NCBI GenBank assembly: GCA_004369085.1
Contig: ML210294.1
Coordinates: 1 to 64,000 of the forward strand
Reading direction: 5' to 3'
Length of the DNA: 64,000 bases
Source of the DNA: Coprinopsis marcescibilis
Taxonomy: Eukaryota > Basidiomycota > Agaricomycetes > Agaricales > Psathyrellaceae
The notes below the pieces were generated by a model. It had not been told where the DNA came from. It searched no databases and saw only the letters and a list, made by a program, of their open reading frames with translations. Made by a program: the position numbers and the translations under genes. Shown piece after piece: positions 10,476 through 23,100 of this stretch (position 1 is the stretch's first letter; the number at the start of each line of letters is the position of its first letter).

Positions 10476-13400
10476 GGAAGCCCCTGATGTCGTTTGCAGG
10501 AACTTGTGACCCTGGAATCAGGAACTGCGTTCCTGTAGATGCATAGTCCTTAGCTGTCCTGGAGGGTGGAATTTCCTTCAAGGTGTTGCAGGCCCCGTGG
10601 CATCTCAAATGGCCTTCGCTAGCGCGAAATGGGTAACAGCGGTCATCGGCATCACTTTTCGTCTTGTATCACTGACCTTAGATTTTGGTCCTTGTATTCA
10701 CTTTCATTGCATCAAATGTTTATCCAGGATAAGCAAGGCCGATCTACCAGGGAGATCTGGTCATTTTCAGTAAGCATCTTCGTCGGTGGAAACCCTGCCC
10801 TCCGGTCGCTTCCCACCCTCTCACTTATCCCACCTTGTAATGTTGGCCACAGGTTCACTTTCAGGCACGTCCTAACAGGTAGTCAGCCTTGTTGAAGGTG
10901 CTGACGATTTTCTGTCTCTATGACTTCCTTCGACGTGTGGTAAAGTATTCTGCGACTCCGCGATATGTCATTGACGGTTGCTGTTGGATTGGCTTCCGTA
11001 TTCCTTCTGGAGCTTATCCTGTTCAAGTGGTTGGGTGCTGTCGCTTCAAGCACAGCCTGAGGTGCCAGCTAAAGTTGGAGAACCTTATCATGCCACACTG
11101 CCAATGTTGCACCAATCCTTGATGCCGTCAGCGTATATTGTCGGCACGGAGTTCTGATGCTTTCCTAATAGTTAACGCTGGAGACAAGTGAGTATATTCG
11201 CAAAAGCGCATCAACCTCGTCGTACATCCCAGGCTGACCCAGAGGATTGTTCCTGGAGTATTTTCTATATAGGGGGTTTCGACTCTTCTATCAGTGCAAC
11301 ATACGGTGGCACTTACGGTTTCTCCGGTTCGCTATCCTATCCTATGGACACTGGCCTGAGGTTCACCTTTTCTCCAACATAAATTCTCACCAACAAGGAA
11401 CCCCTGAAGTCACCCTTCCTCTCTATCACCGAACCACTTACCAGAGATTCGGGTGTTTCCTTCTCCTGTGTGTTGGCGCCGAAGGCATTGAAACGCTGCC
11501 TATTTGGAACAATTGGGTCCGGATGGAAACCGTGCGAGTTTGGATTCAAGCCGGTTTGTTTTCTCGATTGATAAATGACCCACTCGTCCGACAAGTTCGA
11601 TGTCTCCCTCAGATTTTTTCCGTCCAATCTTCCTCATTCCCACCGCCGCATGCCTTTCCAAGAGGTTTGGCCGTGATGGAGGAACCTTCCGTGATTCTTT
11701 TCATTATGATTTGACATTTCCACACATCCGCTAGGCTTTAGGCGACGCCGACGAAACAAAGTGACGGGGTCGTGGCCAGTTGCGGCATGCTGCTTCGTGA
11801 TGTTCTCTTTCCGCCATCACCGACTCGTACCTGAAATCCATGCATACAACGCATTCTGGCCTTCTTCTTAGCAGGTTCACAAAACGTATTACAATTGCAA
11901 CCGGAGGGACCTATGCTCCGCTGCATGGTGTATGGAAGAACTACGTTATCGAATTCCCCACCAATAGCTTTGATCAATTCATCAGGACCGCCATCTTCTC
12001 GTTTTTTTGTATGCAAAGGTTCCAGAAAAGTGGGGTAGATACAAACGATTCCTCAAGTGATATGGTGATGATTTAATTTCTTTCATAGAGGTTCTGTTTT
12101 CTTCCTATTCCCTCTCTCAGGCTAGCGCGCACGAGGTGATCCGGATCTTTGAAACATGCTGTGGTCTGATACCTGATGATGCACTCCCACATGCTTTGGG
12201 TCATAGCAACTCATTTTCCGCAGATACTGACACTGCAACACGGGCAAGGAGCAAAACCGTGTCGCTGTGGAAGGACTCTCTCAGATCCGCCAATGAGTGA
12301 TTTCCCGCCTCGTTCGCTATATCAATCTATCAGCTAATCACAGAATGATGGCCTTATTTCGCACTCGGAACACAGCGCTTAAGGCTCGAAAGAGGTCTGA
12401 GTACGTGCGGTATCCCTCTATAGTCCTGGGCGAAGAGCCCGAGCCCGTTGTTCGCGCATTGAGATCAGTGTGCGGTTGAGTGAGTCGATGTTGATCATGG
12501 CAGTGCCGTTTGCGTTAACTAGCAGGGTCATCTACATGATCTTTCGGGTACAAATAAGGTGAGGATACCCTTTTTATATTTTTAACTTCAACCTTTCTGT
12601 CTCCGGTGGTACCGCTGCCGCGGTCACCCGTACAAACAATAATGGCAGTATGCCCGTTTGTATGACGAGTCCCTGGCCCGGCCGTTGTTAGTGTTGGAAA
12701 GGCCATGACGCTAGTTGCATGTCTGTCGATCTGGACTGGTTGTGTGACATGATGGTCGATCTGAAGCTTTATGCATCACCTGCGCATAGCAGAGCAGACA
12801 AATGTAGCATGGCCTCCACAGACTTCGCGATTATGAAACAGCGGTTCGTGAATGTTTTTGTAAGTATTCTGTCAAGGTCTGATTGCAATGAAGGGCGAGA
12901 ACTAAAATGCTTTGAAAATTAGAGCTGCATTCTTCGGTATACGTGGTTACCAACTTCATCGGGAATGTTTGACAGAATAGAACCAAGTAAACGCGGTATT
13001 TACGACGAAGCAACAAGGTATGTAGGCATATTTCTTTTCCAGGTTGCAGGGACTGAAATCGTCTTAGGTTGGAGATCTGTAAAATCTGGATCTAATGAGC
13101 GACTTCATCGAATTGAACCACGTCTGTGCTCGTCCTCGAATCTGATGAAGATTTTCCTGTAGCAATCACTCGATAAATCTGCATTTGTACACTCCAGTCT
13201 TCCCCCTTCAAGGCATTCGAACACGGGCCTCACAGGTGATATTTATCTAGGTGTGTGTATGCCCTATCGCCACCTAGTTCCCTGTGATACTGTTGTTTGC
13301 ATTTAAACTTTAAAAGTGGTGGCAAAGCTACGAGTAGTAAAGTGTCCGGGCTCAGCTGGTCTAGATGAGCGGGAATGTCTTTGACCAGGATAATGCTACG

Positions 13401-14470
13401 ACTACGTTAGAGCGGAGGATGTTACGGTACACCGGCGATAGAAGTGCTTGCATTATTTGCACATACTTACTTGAGTCAAGGTTTGGGCGGGAGTTAGAAA
13501 GCTGATTTATATAACATACCTTAATTCTGACGTGCTCCGCCAGTGTGACACCGGAGGTTTTGTGAGTGGGGCTTTTACGAGGTAGAACCTGCATATAACC
13601 CTTAAGCGAATTTGAATTGCTGGACGAGCTGAAGAACTCACAAGTACGTATCTTGCCGTGTACCACCGAGACTTTCACGCGCCCTATCCTCGGATATGGG
13701 CCAAGTACGTGGCTAAAATATCACTCCAAAGCAGCAATTTACTTGTCAAATATATGCATTCGGGGTTGTGACCGTTCGACAGCAGGAAGTGTTCTTTCTA
13801 CATGGATCGAGAATGCTGAATGTTCGGTAAATTACTATCAGTGAACATTTCGTCTGCAGTAACATTATCTTGCACGCTCGACTGTGATTATCTGGACGGC
13901 GCGAAGAAAGCCGCACTGGTAATCATCTTGTTGAACAAGAAATCCGGAGTAAATGCAAATGACCGTTGGTTTTACGGTCCTGAGATAAAGGTACCCAACT
14001 GCCATAGAAAGCAAATATTTTCTCACTCCCTATGTCCAAGTAGCCTCAACCTGGGGCAGAAAGGGCTGTGTTATTCGCAACTGACCATTCGTTCCGCCGC
14101 GATGGTTCCCACAACAATGATAGAAATCAACGCGTTAAGCATCTAAGTCGTCGCGCTCTAGTCCCCCAGCAGATCATCGCGAAGAAGATATCTATCTGTG
14201 ATGGGCAGAACATGCCTTCGAAGCTCGATGGGACCTAGGTCCGCACTCAGCTCTTTGTATTGAGTCGGACGACTGCGCGCTGTCGCATAACCGCCGCTTC
14301 GGAACACCGGAGCTAATACCCCATCAATTTGATGCGCTACCGACGACACAGCCACGAGGATTAGGGCGGACCACGTGCAGGGTGAGGTCATACTCTGAAC
14401 GCGACCACAATGACTCGGATGACGGTCTTCATTGCTCGCCGCTCAGGACCATTCTTGCATTCTCCCCGCC
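10476..14470. other. Gene-poor stretch with broken open frames
   Basis: About 4 kb with no gene I can support. Between about 11190 and 12300 one or two plus-strand frames run for tens of codons at a time with coherent-looking segments (for example near 11383-11570 and 12120-12299), but several in-frame stops interrupt them and no splice pattern repairs them. This would fit a decayed gene or element, but no family is recognisable. From 12300 to 14470 I see only short frames. Confidence 0.4.
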
Positions 14471-15787
14471 ATGGACGCCGCAGCAGCACCGTCAAATCCC
14501 CCAGCTGGATACACGATCCTCAGAATCAAGCGTAGAAGAGATGAAGAACCGCTGGATGCGTTAGGTATGTCGACCACCTTCACGTTTCTGGCTGCTGTCG
14601 AGATGCCGGGCTGACCTGGCCGTTGTACTAGTTGTCGAGTCGGGCAGTCGTAGAAAGAGGGGCAAGGGTCCGGGTGGTATGTTCCAATACGCTGAGACAG
14701 TCGAGGATGGTGTTTGGAAGGACGAAACGACACAGAGAGAAATCCAAGTTTGTGGAATTCGACATCATAATCTGGACCGAACTCACCCTAGGTGTGTAGG
14801 AAAAGATATCCCGGCTGGCTAAGGAAAGCGAGACAAAGGCCGATTGGAAAGCATCGGTTCCTCCAGTGCCTGATCGCCAATCTCCCCTGTTGTCGAAGCA
14901 GGAACCAGTTGCAGGCGTTAAACGCAAATACACCATCATTGAGGCAGAGCAAGATGGTCCCGGCCAGAAAGCAGGCCCATCTAGCCCGTAAGCATGCCTG
15001 TCGCTTGTTTCTATTGACTCGCTCAGTCCTTGCTAGGCTTGCTACCAATCCTCCAACTGGAGAAGTTAAATCAGCCAATGATTTCAAGATGTACGATGCT
15101 ATTCCGTCTGCACCTCCGGCAGAAGAAGTAGATCCCGAAATGGAGAAGTTCCAGACCTTGCTGAACGAGTTTTTGAGTCGTATGTGGAGATGTGCATCTC
15201 AAGCTTCGTTTTGTTAAACAAGCTTTGCAGTCAACGACGTGAAGCCCAAGCCCACTCCTACCGCTCAACCAAGTTCATCTGAACCGATCAAGTCGACTGG
15301 AAAAGCAACGGATACTGTCGTGGATGCGCCTCGCTCCGATGACTATGTGTGGGACGTGTTTTACCACAGACCTGCAACCTTGACCGAATGGAATGAAGTA
15401 GCGAAGGTTGGAACGGTGTGAGTATGGCCCGTGGTTCCCAAAGGCTTGGATTAACCTTGTAGGATTTGAAGATCCGGTTTCCCTACAGATGAAGCTGACG
15501 GCTACTCCTCGGGTTCGGGATCAGAAGAAGAAGATGAGGCAGATGAAGACTCAAACGGTAGGTATTAGCGAAAGTATATGGCCGGCCAAAAGCTGACATC
15601 TTGTCGGAATACCGCAGACGAAGGGTTCTACAGGAACGATTATCCTGACGATGAAGACGATAGCGGTGTGTAATACGCCCTGCCCGCCGATATAGCACTG
15701 ATTTTGTTTGCAGATGAATGGCACGATGGTTCTGAATATGACGATATGATGGGTTACCATGATGAGCGAGAGCAATTTAACTTCTAG
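14471..15787 (+). CDS. IWR1: RNA polymerase II nuclear import protein Iwr1
   Basis: Iwr1 (SLC7A6OS in animals) binds assembled RNA polymerase II and carries it into the nucleus through its N-terminal import signal. The start at 14471 gives MDAAAAPSNPPAGYTILRIK, followed by basic RRR and RRKRGKG segments, the expected N-terminal location of the import signal. Later exons carry a linker rich in Lys/Pro/Ser and then the conserved Iwr1 core: DYVWDVFYHRP, an acidic stretch (EEEDEADEDSN) and YRNDYPDDED. The C-terminus reads GYHDEREQFNF and stops at 15785-15787. Several short introns interrupt it. It converges on the BOR1-like gene, with 197 bp between the two stops. Confidence 0.9.
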
Positions 15788-15984
15788 ATTTATGACTTTA
15801 GCATTCCACTGGATATTGACTGTAGATTACCATAGAGATAACCGCGAATTTAATCCCTTTTAACACCTTGTGGTCCTCAGAGGAGGAAAAAAAGGTTTGT
15901 AGTTGAATCCGCAGGGAGCACATACGAAGGGTAGATGTATAGTTCTGATCGTGTAAAGGTTAAATTCAAAGCTTTTAATAAATG

Positions 15985-18187
15985 TCATGATAGTGTCCCT
16001 CCAACTGACTCCATGGTCTACAATCAAAGGTAACCAATGAGCAAAGCTGGACAAAGAAACTTGTCATGACTTACGAATGCAGAAGCAGTTGGTTGATCCA
16101 AAATTGAAAGTTCCTCGGTCGTGAATGACAGACGGGGGATGAGATAAATGCGGACAGGAAGCAGCAGCATGATGATAACAGGGAAACCAACAGCAGCTGG
16201 TAAGTTGGGAGATAATGTCAGCACAAATCCAACTCTATCAGGAATCAAACCCACCAATCGTCTGGGTGATCGCAAAGGTTGCAGCAAACCCGACCAGCTG
16301 TACTGCCAGGAAGATGATGATTCTTGATTTTCTGACCTTGCGTAGGGGATCTCGCGGAGACACGAGCCTCTTATCTTGGATGAGGTACAACATCTTTTTG
16401 GTCATCCCATTTGACCAGAGGGCCTCTGCACCCATGTACCAGCTATCACAGCCAACGGTTAGAGCTCAGTATCAAATGTTGGAGATTATCGCTTACAAAA
16501 GGCCAGCAAGGACACCTCTTGGGATGAGGCTCAAAACATGTAGGAAAGGCCCTGTCAACAACACAAGGCATAACGATCCCTGTGCAAGGTTCGACACGCG
16601 CTGTTCCACGACAGCGATGGGGACTTCCACTTCGGGGCGGTACTCTTCTTTTGGCGAGTTCTCCCTGGGTCTCTCAACGAGGCCATCCTGTGTAACTTCG
16701 CCAATCACAGTTATTGTTTGGCTTTGTGAGCCGGGGTTGATAATGGCCTCTTCATCCTTTGCGGCCCTCGGTGATCGTCCCAGCACTGACAGTGAACTTG
16801 TGTGGATTGGAGCTTGCGGGATCAGGCCATTCGGAGCTGGGAGGCCAAGCAAGCCAGAAATGAATGTCGTTACTCCCAGAAGGAAGAAATCCCAGTGGAA
16901 GCCTGGTGGCTTGCGTAGAGGGAATTGTGACCCTTGCGCCATCAGGGACTGAAACACCAGAAAAGGAGGTTTTCAATTTGTGTGAGGAAGAAAGCGAGGA
17001 CTTGACCCTTACGGAAACGTTGTGATCAAAGAAGAACAGGATCCAGAGGACGATACCGAATGGAAAGGCGATACCGACCCATTTGCCTTCGAGTTGCCAG
17101 AATCTGACGAGCCATTCTCGATCCGCTGCGGGTTGGAATGCTCGCCCAGTAGGTAGAGTCGTGGGGTTGGCAAAGTTGAACCGACCCCAGTAGGCCATCG
17201 CCGACGCTGCGACGAGAGAGATTGGCATTCCATAGTCAGCGATGAAGCGACGGACGTGGCGATGGAAGTACGGAGATGTTGAAACCGCTTGGAAAAGAAA
17301 GGCCGCTGCTACCAAGAGGAGAGCAAGGATGATTCCGACTAGTGCTCCTTGCTCTTCCGAGGCAGCAGGGTCGGATGGGAATTGGCGAGTCAAAACCTGG
17401 ACACCGTATTGGATGTATACCCAAGCTACGTAAAAGCCGAAGGTGTCGCAAGAGAAGAGTGTCACGTATTTGAGGAAGTTGCACCCTGGGAGGAGATAGT
17501 TAGTCCCTGAAGCGACTGTTGACGAGTATATATGCACATACAATTGAGAATAGCGGTTACCCAATGCAAGATGGCCCCCCATAGATATACCCAACCGATA
17601 AAATGGAGGTAATTCGGAGGATTATCCTCGCTCTCTATGATATCGAAGATAATTTTGTTGAAGACAGTGATTGGGCCTGGGGATAAGGATGAGCTTTCAT
17701 GAACGAAGATTGGCTGGCTAGGCTATCATAATTCACCTGTCACCCCAGCAATGGTCAATGGTTGAGCGCCAAAGACCGAGAAGATAAATGCCGACATAAA
17801 GCTGGCCATGAGAACTTCCGCGACCCCATACTGGTGTGTCGTCTCGATTAGATCTAGCGAGAATGCGATCCCAGGCAGAACGCTGAGATTGGTTTCAGTA
17901 TTTCGTTGCCCAAAGAAAGCGGTTCAATGCACTCACTTTGCGAAGAATATCAAGGCGGTAGCTGGGATTACTCGGTAATTCCAAGCATCCGCCCAATCGC
18001 TGAGGTAGTACGGGGCTCTAGCCTTTATGTCTAGCAGAATCCCAGAGCCCAGGTTCGGTAACCATCCGAAAAGACGATTGACAATTGTTCTAGATGAATT
18101 AATGGGGGCTGGAACGGTGGAGGGCGAATTTGGCGTTTCTTTGGTGTGAGGGTTGATTGAGGTGGTTTCCATAAAATTCAGGGTCAT
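15985..18187 (-). CDS. BOR1-like SLC4 anion/borate transporter
   Basis: A polytopic plasma-membrane transporter of the HCO3-transporter (SLC4) superfamily; the fungal members include yeast Bor1, a borate efflux protein. After a hydrophilic N-terminus (MTLNFMETTSINPHTKETP) come many hydrophobic segments. Family signatures are FGAQPLTIAGVTGP near the first helices, FFDHNVSSLMAQ, RKPPGFHWDFFLLG and LGLPAPNGLIPQAPIHT. An acidic hydrophilic loop (about 75 residues) follows. The tail FTTEELSILDQPTASAF continues through an intron into a tiny last exon, TMESVGGTLS, which completes the usual C-terminus. Stop at 15985-15987. It is divergent from the ABHD12-like gene. Substrate (borate or bicarbonate) is inferred from family only. 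Confidence 0.9.
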
Positions 18188-18527
18188 CCAAGGTCGTTCT
18201 AGTCTCTATTATTCGATTTCGAAGCAGAAAAGTCTAACTTGAATCAAAGCCCGATAAACTGGCCAACCAAGAGCAGCATCCAGTGGTATATGTCTGAGAG
18301 CCAAGGGCGTTCTACGTCGACAATGGTCAAGCAGGTCGTGGACAGCGAAGTCTTGAACTGAGTCTGTTGAGCTCTGTTCCGGCATGACAAATCACTTTTG
18401 GGCGTTAGGTGGGTCAAACATATTTCTGCGGCCGATGCAACCATCATCATCATTGGGACCAGCGTTAAGATTATCATGGCCTCGCAGGCGCTGCGCCGCA
18501 TGTGTTCAGGGTCTCTTGTCTACACTC
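18188..18527. promoter_or_regulatory. Intergenic spacer, divergent promoters
   Basis: A 340-bp spacer between the divergent starts of the BOR1-like transporter and the ABHD12-like hydrolase. I see no clear TATA box or repeat in it. Confidence 0.4.
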
Positions 18528-19942
18528 ATGTCGTCCTTGGTTAACTGGTTCTTTCGGTTCCAGAAGTTCGCGGTCGTCCTTGGAGGTTGCTATTTGGGAC
18601 TCGTGGCCCTGTTATGTGTTCCCTACTTTCAGAGGCAGTGAGTCCTTATCGCGTTCTTTGGTGACCGGGCGTGAATAATTGGTTCGGATAGTATGCTTTA
18701 TCTCAATGCTGTAAAGCTTCCTTTATTCGCAAATTTTGACTCGCCAGAGAGCTACGGTTTTGCTCGTAAGTTGCTAGCATTGAACGCCTCCTTACTGCGG
18801 ACCAACTGTATCATAATAGCCAACAAAACATACAACTTCAAGATTCATACTCCTGACCATGAAACCATTGGCGCTTGGTTCATGCTTCCCGAAAGCTACT
18901 ATCAGAGCTTACCTTCTATCCCAGTCAACGTCTCGGAACATATAACCTCGGCTTTGAATGCACGACCGACCATTCTGTTTCTCCACGGAAACGCTGCAAC
19001 TCGTGCATTCCATGTCAGAGTTGCGCAGTACCAAGCCCTCAACTCCCGCCTGGACGCCAACATACTTGTTATTGATTACCGCGGATTTGCAGACAGCACT
19101 GGCACTCCATCCGAGGAGGGGTTAGTTCTTGATGCACGGGCGGGGTGGGATTGGCTGGTCGCCAGCGGAGCAAAGGGAGAAGACGTTCTTGTCATGGGCC
19201 ACAGTCTTGGGACAGGTGTAGGCTCCCAGTTGGCTGCTCAGTTTGGCAAAGAGGGTATCCAATCCAGGGGCCTCGTTTTGTTATCTGTGAGTGGGAGTTT
19301 AGAGTGAACGGGGAAGTCAACTGATCATGATTTACAGCCATTTGCGAGCATAGGAGAATTGCTCCAGCACTACCATCTGTTTGGATTTATACCATTGATC
19401 AAACCTCTCTACGTTATCCCTGGAGCAGCTCGTATGTTCATGGATCAACTTCGCCCGACAGTCTGATTTATTCTCGCATATAGGGCTCGTTGCTTGGGCT
19501 TTGGTTCACAAATTCGATTCACTACACTCTGTCAAGGTATGTCCTGCTGATCGCACTGCGCAACATTGCTGATGAAGATTAGGATATTGCTGGGAATGTA
19601 CTCATCGCCCATGCTCAGAACGACCTGGAGATTCCTGACTCAAACTCGGATATTCTCTTCCAAGCCTTCCTCGATCCGTATTTGCCAGACGCTCCGGTAC
19701 CGACACTTGGAAAACTTTTGAGCCCTGAGGAATGGTCAAGCTTCTCGGAAGCTATCGATGCGAGAAATACGAAGCGAACTGAAATCGTCATGTCAACGAC
19801 CATTCCGAAGTTTGGACGGGTGGATGAGTTTACTGCTGATGGGCGAAGAGTTGTCCTTGTAAAAACGCTAGTGGGATCGCACGACTTTGTCACCAGTCAG
19901 GAGGGCCTGCAGGACATCATTAGGAAGAAGTTTGGATTTTAG
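18528..19942 (+). CDS. ABHD12-like serine hydrolase, membrane-anchored
   Basis: An alpha/beta-hydrolase of the ABHD12/ABHD13 type; animal ABHD12 hydrolyses lysophosphatidylserine at the ER, but the fungal substrate is not known. The start at 18528 gives a short N-terminus followed by a hydrophobic anchor (FAVVLGGCYLGLVALLCV). The core shows the oxyanion block ILFLHGNAATRA, VIDYRGFADSTG, the nucleophile elbow GHSLGTG with its Ser, an acid region HAQNDLEIPD and the catalytic His in GSHDFV near the C-terminus. Exons downstream of the elbow (PFASIGELLQHY, then LVAWALVHKFDS) join in frame. Stop at 19940-19942. All three catalytic residues are present, so it should be active. Confidence 0.9.
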
Positions 19943-20110
19943 TATGTTTGTACACTGTATCACAGCCAAAATATGTGTGGAGTTTGCATGACGTCAACTG
20001 GCACATCACATGGTATGACGCTCAACTCTGCCGTGGGTGATGTGTCTGCGCAGCTTGTTTTTCCTCTTCAGCTTCTTATTTCTTTTCTTTGATAATTTAA
20101 TTCTTCGTTT

Positions 20111-23100
20111 ATGCCATCCAGTAACCAATTGTCCCAAAATGCAACAGCGAGCTCACCGTCTTCCCCATTGACCCAACAGCCTTCCTCGTCGTTCATTTAC
20201 CCGGCCAAGTCGCTGCTAGCTGGTAACATCCAACCAGCGACTGAACGAGCATCTTCGACACCATCGACCCCTCCATCTCAGCACTCCGACATTCTCTTTA
20301 TCAGGTCAGTCAGCCATGAAGACCTAATATCGGGAGCGTTGGAAACACGAGCGAAACTCATAGGGGCACCGCCCAGTTCAAGCGATGCTCCTGCAACGTC
20401 CGAACAGCAGAACGCGATCGATGTCAGCCAGGACAACACATCAGCCTCCTCGAAAGTATCGCGCTCCTCACGGCCACGGTCCATTAGTCTCTCTTCTTCT
20501 ACCGATGCGACTTCGTTTTCTTCGGAAAAGGGAAAGAGAAGAAAGGCACCGCGCACAAATTTTCGCCATTTTCCCGCAGGAGAGCAAACTACTCCAAGAA
20601 AATTCTCGATGATTGAACCCCCTTCACAACTTCCAACCGGGACCTTGTCTTCAGCGATGAATCCTGAAACCTCACTTGTGGCCGAGCCTGTTCATAAAGT
20701 TCCATTGCCATTGGCTGCTGGTGAAGCTCTAACGGCTACTGCAGCCATGCTCCCCATCGTATCGTCTCCGCTCCCAACAGTTACGCAAACCGCTGTTGAG
20801 GCAGCTCGGACAGACTACTTTTCTATCCATGCCCATGAATTGAGCCTCAACGATACCGAGGCGACAGCTTTGGACGGATCAACCGATCAACCGACACCTG
20901 GCCCAGCCCCCATTCAAGCTACAGAGGATACCCAGCAAGAACCCGAAGAGACTTTGCCATATAACCTTTCCGAGTACGGGATCGTCCATCTGCCACCTTT
21001 ACCACCATCGGTGGATAGTAGCGAATGCTCGTCTCGTGGAGCGTCTCAATCTCCTCATCAAGTTGGGTCGAGAGCAGTCTCTAACTTTGGCAGCTTCTCC
21101 TCATCCAATCCATCTAGTCGCGGCTCTCCCTACGGACAGGAAAGAAAGAAGAAAACAACCTCGTTATCAAGCCGTGGTCACAGTACCGCCTCATCGTCAG
21201 CCGACTTTCATTCATTCTCAATGTCTAATAGCCCCCAACTCAGGTCCAACTCGAACTCCGGCAAGAATTCGTCGAGTGGGATGAGCTTTGGATCGTCTAC
21301 CGACGACCCTATCACGACCTTTCAATTCGAACACGTCGAAGACCAGGATGGACATCATGTTGTAATTGGCCGTGAAGGCAAGCTACAGCGCTGTGAAGAT
21401 GAGGTATGTGACGATTTATTAGATCAACACGTTTATTCATTGCACTTCTCAGCCCATTCGAACACCTGGAGCCGTTCAAGGTTTCGGTGTTTTGATGGCT
21501 CTCGACGATCTGGAGGATGCTTTGCTCGTCCGCCAAGTATCCGAGGTACGACCTTTTTTGTTCTCTGCAGGCATATTGCAATGACATCGGGAATCGGAAC
21601 AGAATGCAACCGAGCTATTGGGCCTTCCGCCCAAGTACCTGTTCTCTTTGGAATGCTTTACAGACGCTTTGCCGGAGCAACAGGTGGACGTCTTATGGGA
21701 CAACATTCACTTTCTCACGGACCCAGACCCATCTTCAGATAGCGACACCAGTTCACCACACGTATTTCTTCTCTCGGGTTGGGGAGCTCCCGGATCGGCG
21801 ATTCCAGGTGACTCTAACTCGTTGGATGGGCGAAGAACATGGACCTGCTGGTGTGCTGCTCACCGAGCTGAGGGCTACAGTTCAGAAGACTCCCTCAATC
21901 AGGGGTTGATAGTCATTGAATTGGAATTGGAGCGTGACAAATTAAACCCTCTGTACCCAATTCCCAGCGCCTCTGGTGTTTCGTCGCCTGCTGATTCAGG
22001 CCCAAGCCAGACGGACCGGTTGTTTGGAGGCAACAAGTCTCCTACATCCGCATCTGGGTCTGACCGCACGGCAAAAGCCAGTAGTGTGTATTCTGGATCG
22101 AGTGGGACATCAGCAACGCCTTCACCCCAGCCACCGGCATCAGAGGCTTCCATAAGCTCAAACTTTGAACTGGGTGGATTGGATGGCGACGGGGACTGGG
22201 TTCCTAGTCAAGACCTTGTGACGGAGAGTACGACCTGCTTTTCCAAGCCTATTCCCGCCTTGGAACGACTGCGACGTATGACGCGAATGGGATCAGCCTC
22301 CGATGCTCCGAGCCCGGGTGAAGGATCCAGCAAGCCCCGACGAAGAGGACGCCACGGGAGGAAGTCTCGTGGAAGCACTGTAGGCATGATGGACGTGTTT
22401 GCGGTCATGGCCCAAATCAACGAGCAAATCAGTGCTGCACCGGACTTGGACATGTTCCTGAAGATCGTTGTTGGGGTGATCAAGGACCTGACCCAGTTCC
22501 ATCGCGTTATGGTGTACCAGTTTGATGAATTGTGGAATGGGCAGGTTGTGGCAGAGTTGGTAGATTGGCATCAATCGCATGATTTATTCAAGGGTCTGCA
22601 TTTCCCTGCTGGAGATATACCTGCACAAGTAAGTTGGTGTGTAAAGTGTATAGGGTGCGTGGCTGACGGTTGGTCAAGGCAAGGGCACTGTATGCCATCA
22701 GTTAGTTATTTCCGCGTCAGATGTTCGACTCTGCTCGCTCACCTGCTTGTCCAGATAAGGTTCGATTGTTGTATGATAGATCCCAACCCACGGCGCGTAT
22801 TGTATGCAGGGCTAAAGAGGATCTTCAAATTCCACTGGTATGAGATTTTTGCTGCGGTAACCACGTTCCCTTGCTCATGACTTGCACGCAGGACATGACC
22901 CATTGCTACCTTCGGGCCATGAGCCCCATTCACATTCAGTGTAAGAATCCGAACATCACGATTTGCATGAACCCAATTTTACTTTGCAGATCTGGAGAAT
23001 ATGGGTGTACGTGCATCCATGTCCGTGTCTGTGATGGCGTTTGGCCAACTTTGGGGTTTGGTCACTTGTCACACCTATGGTCGAAACGGGATGCGTGTTT

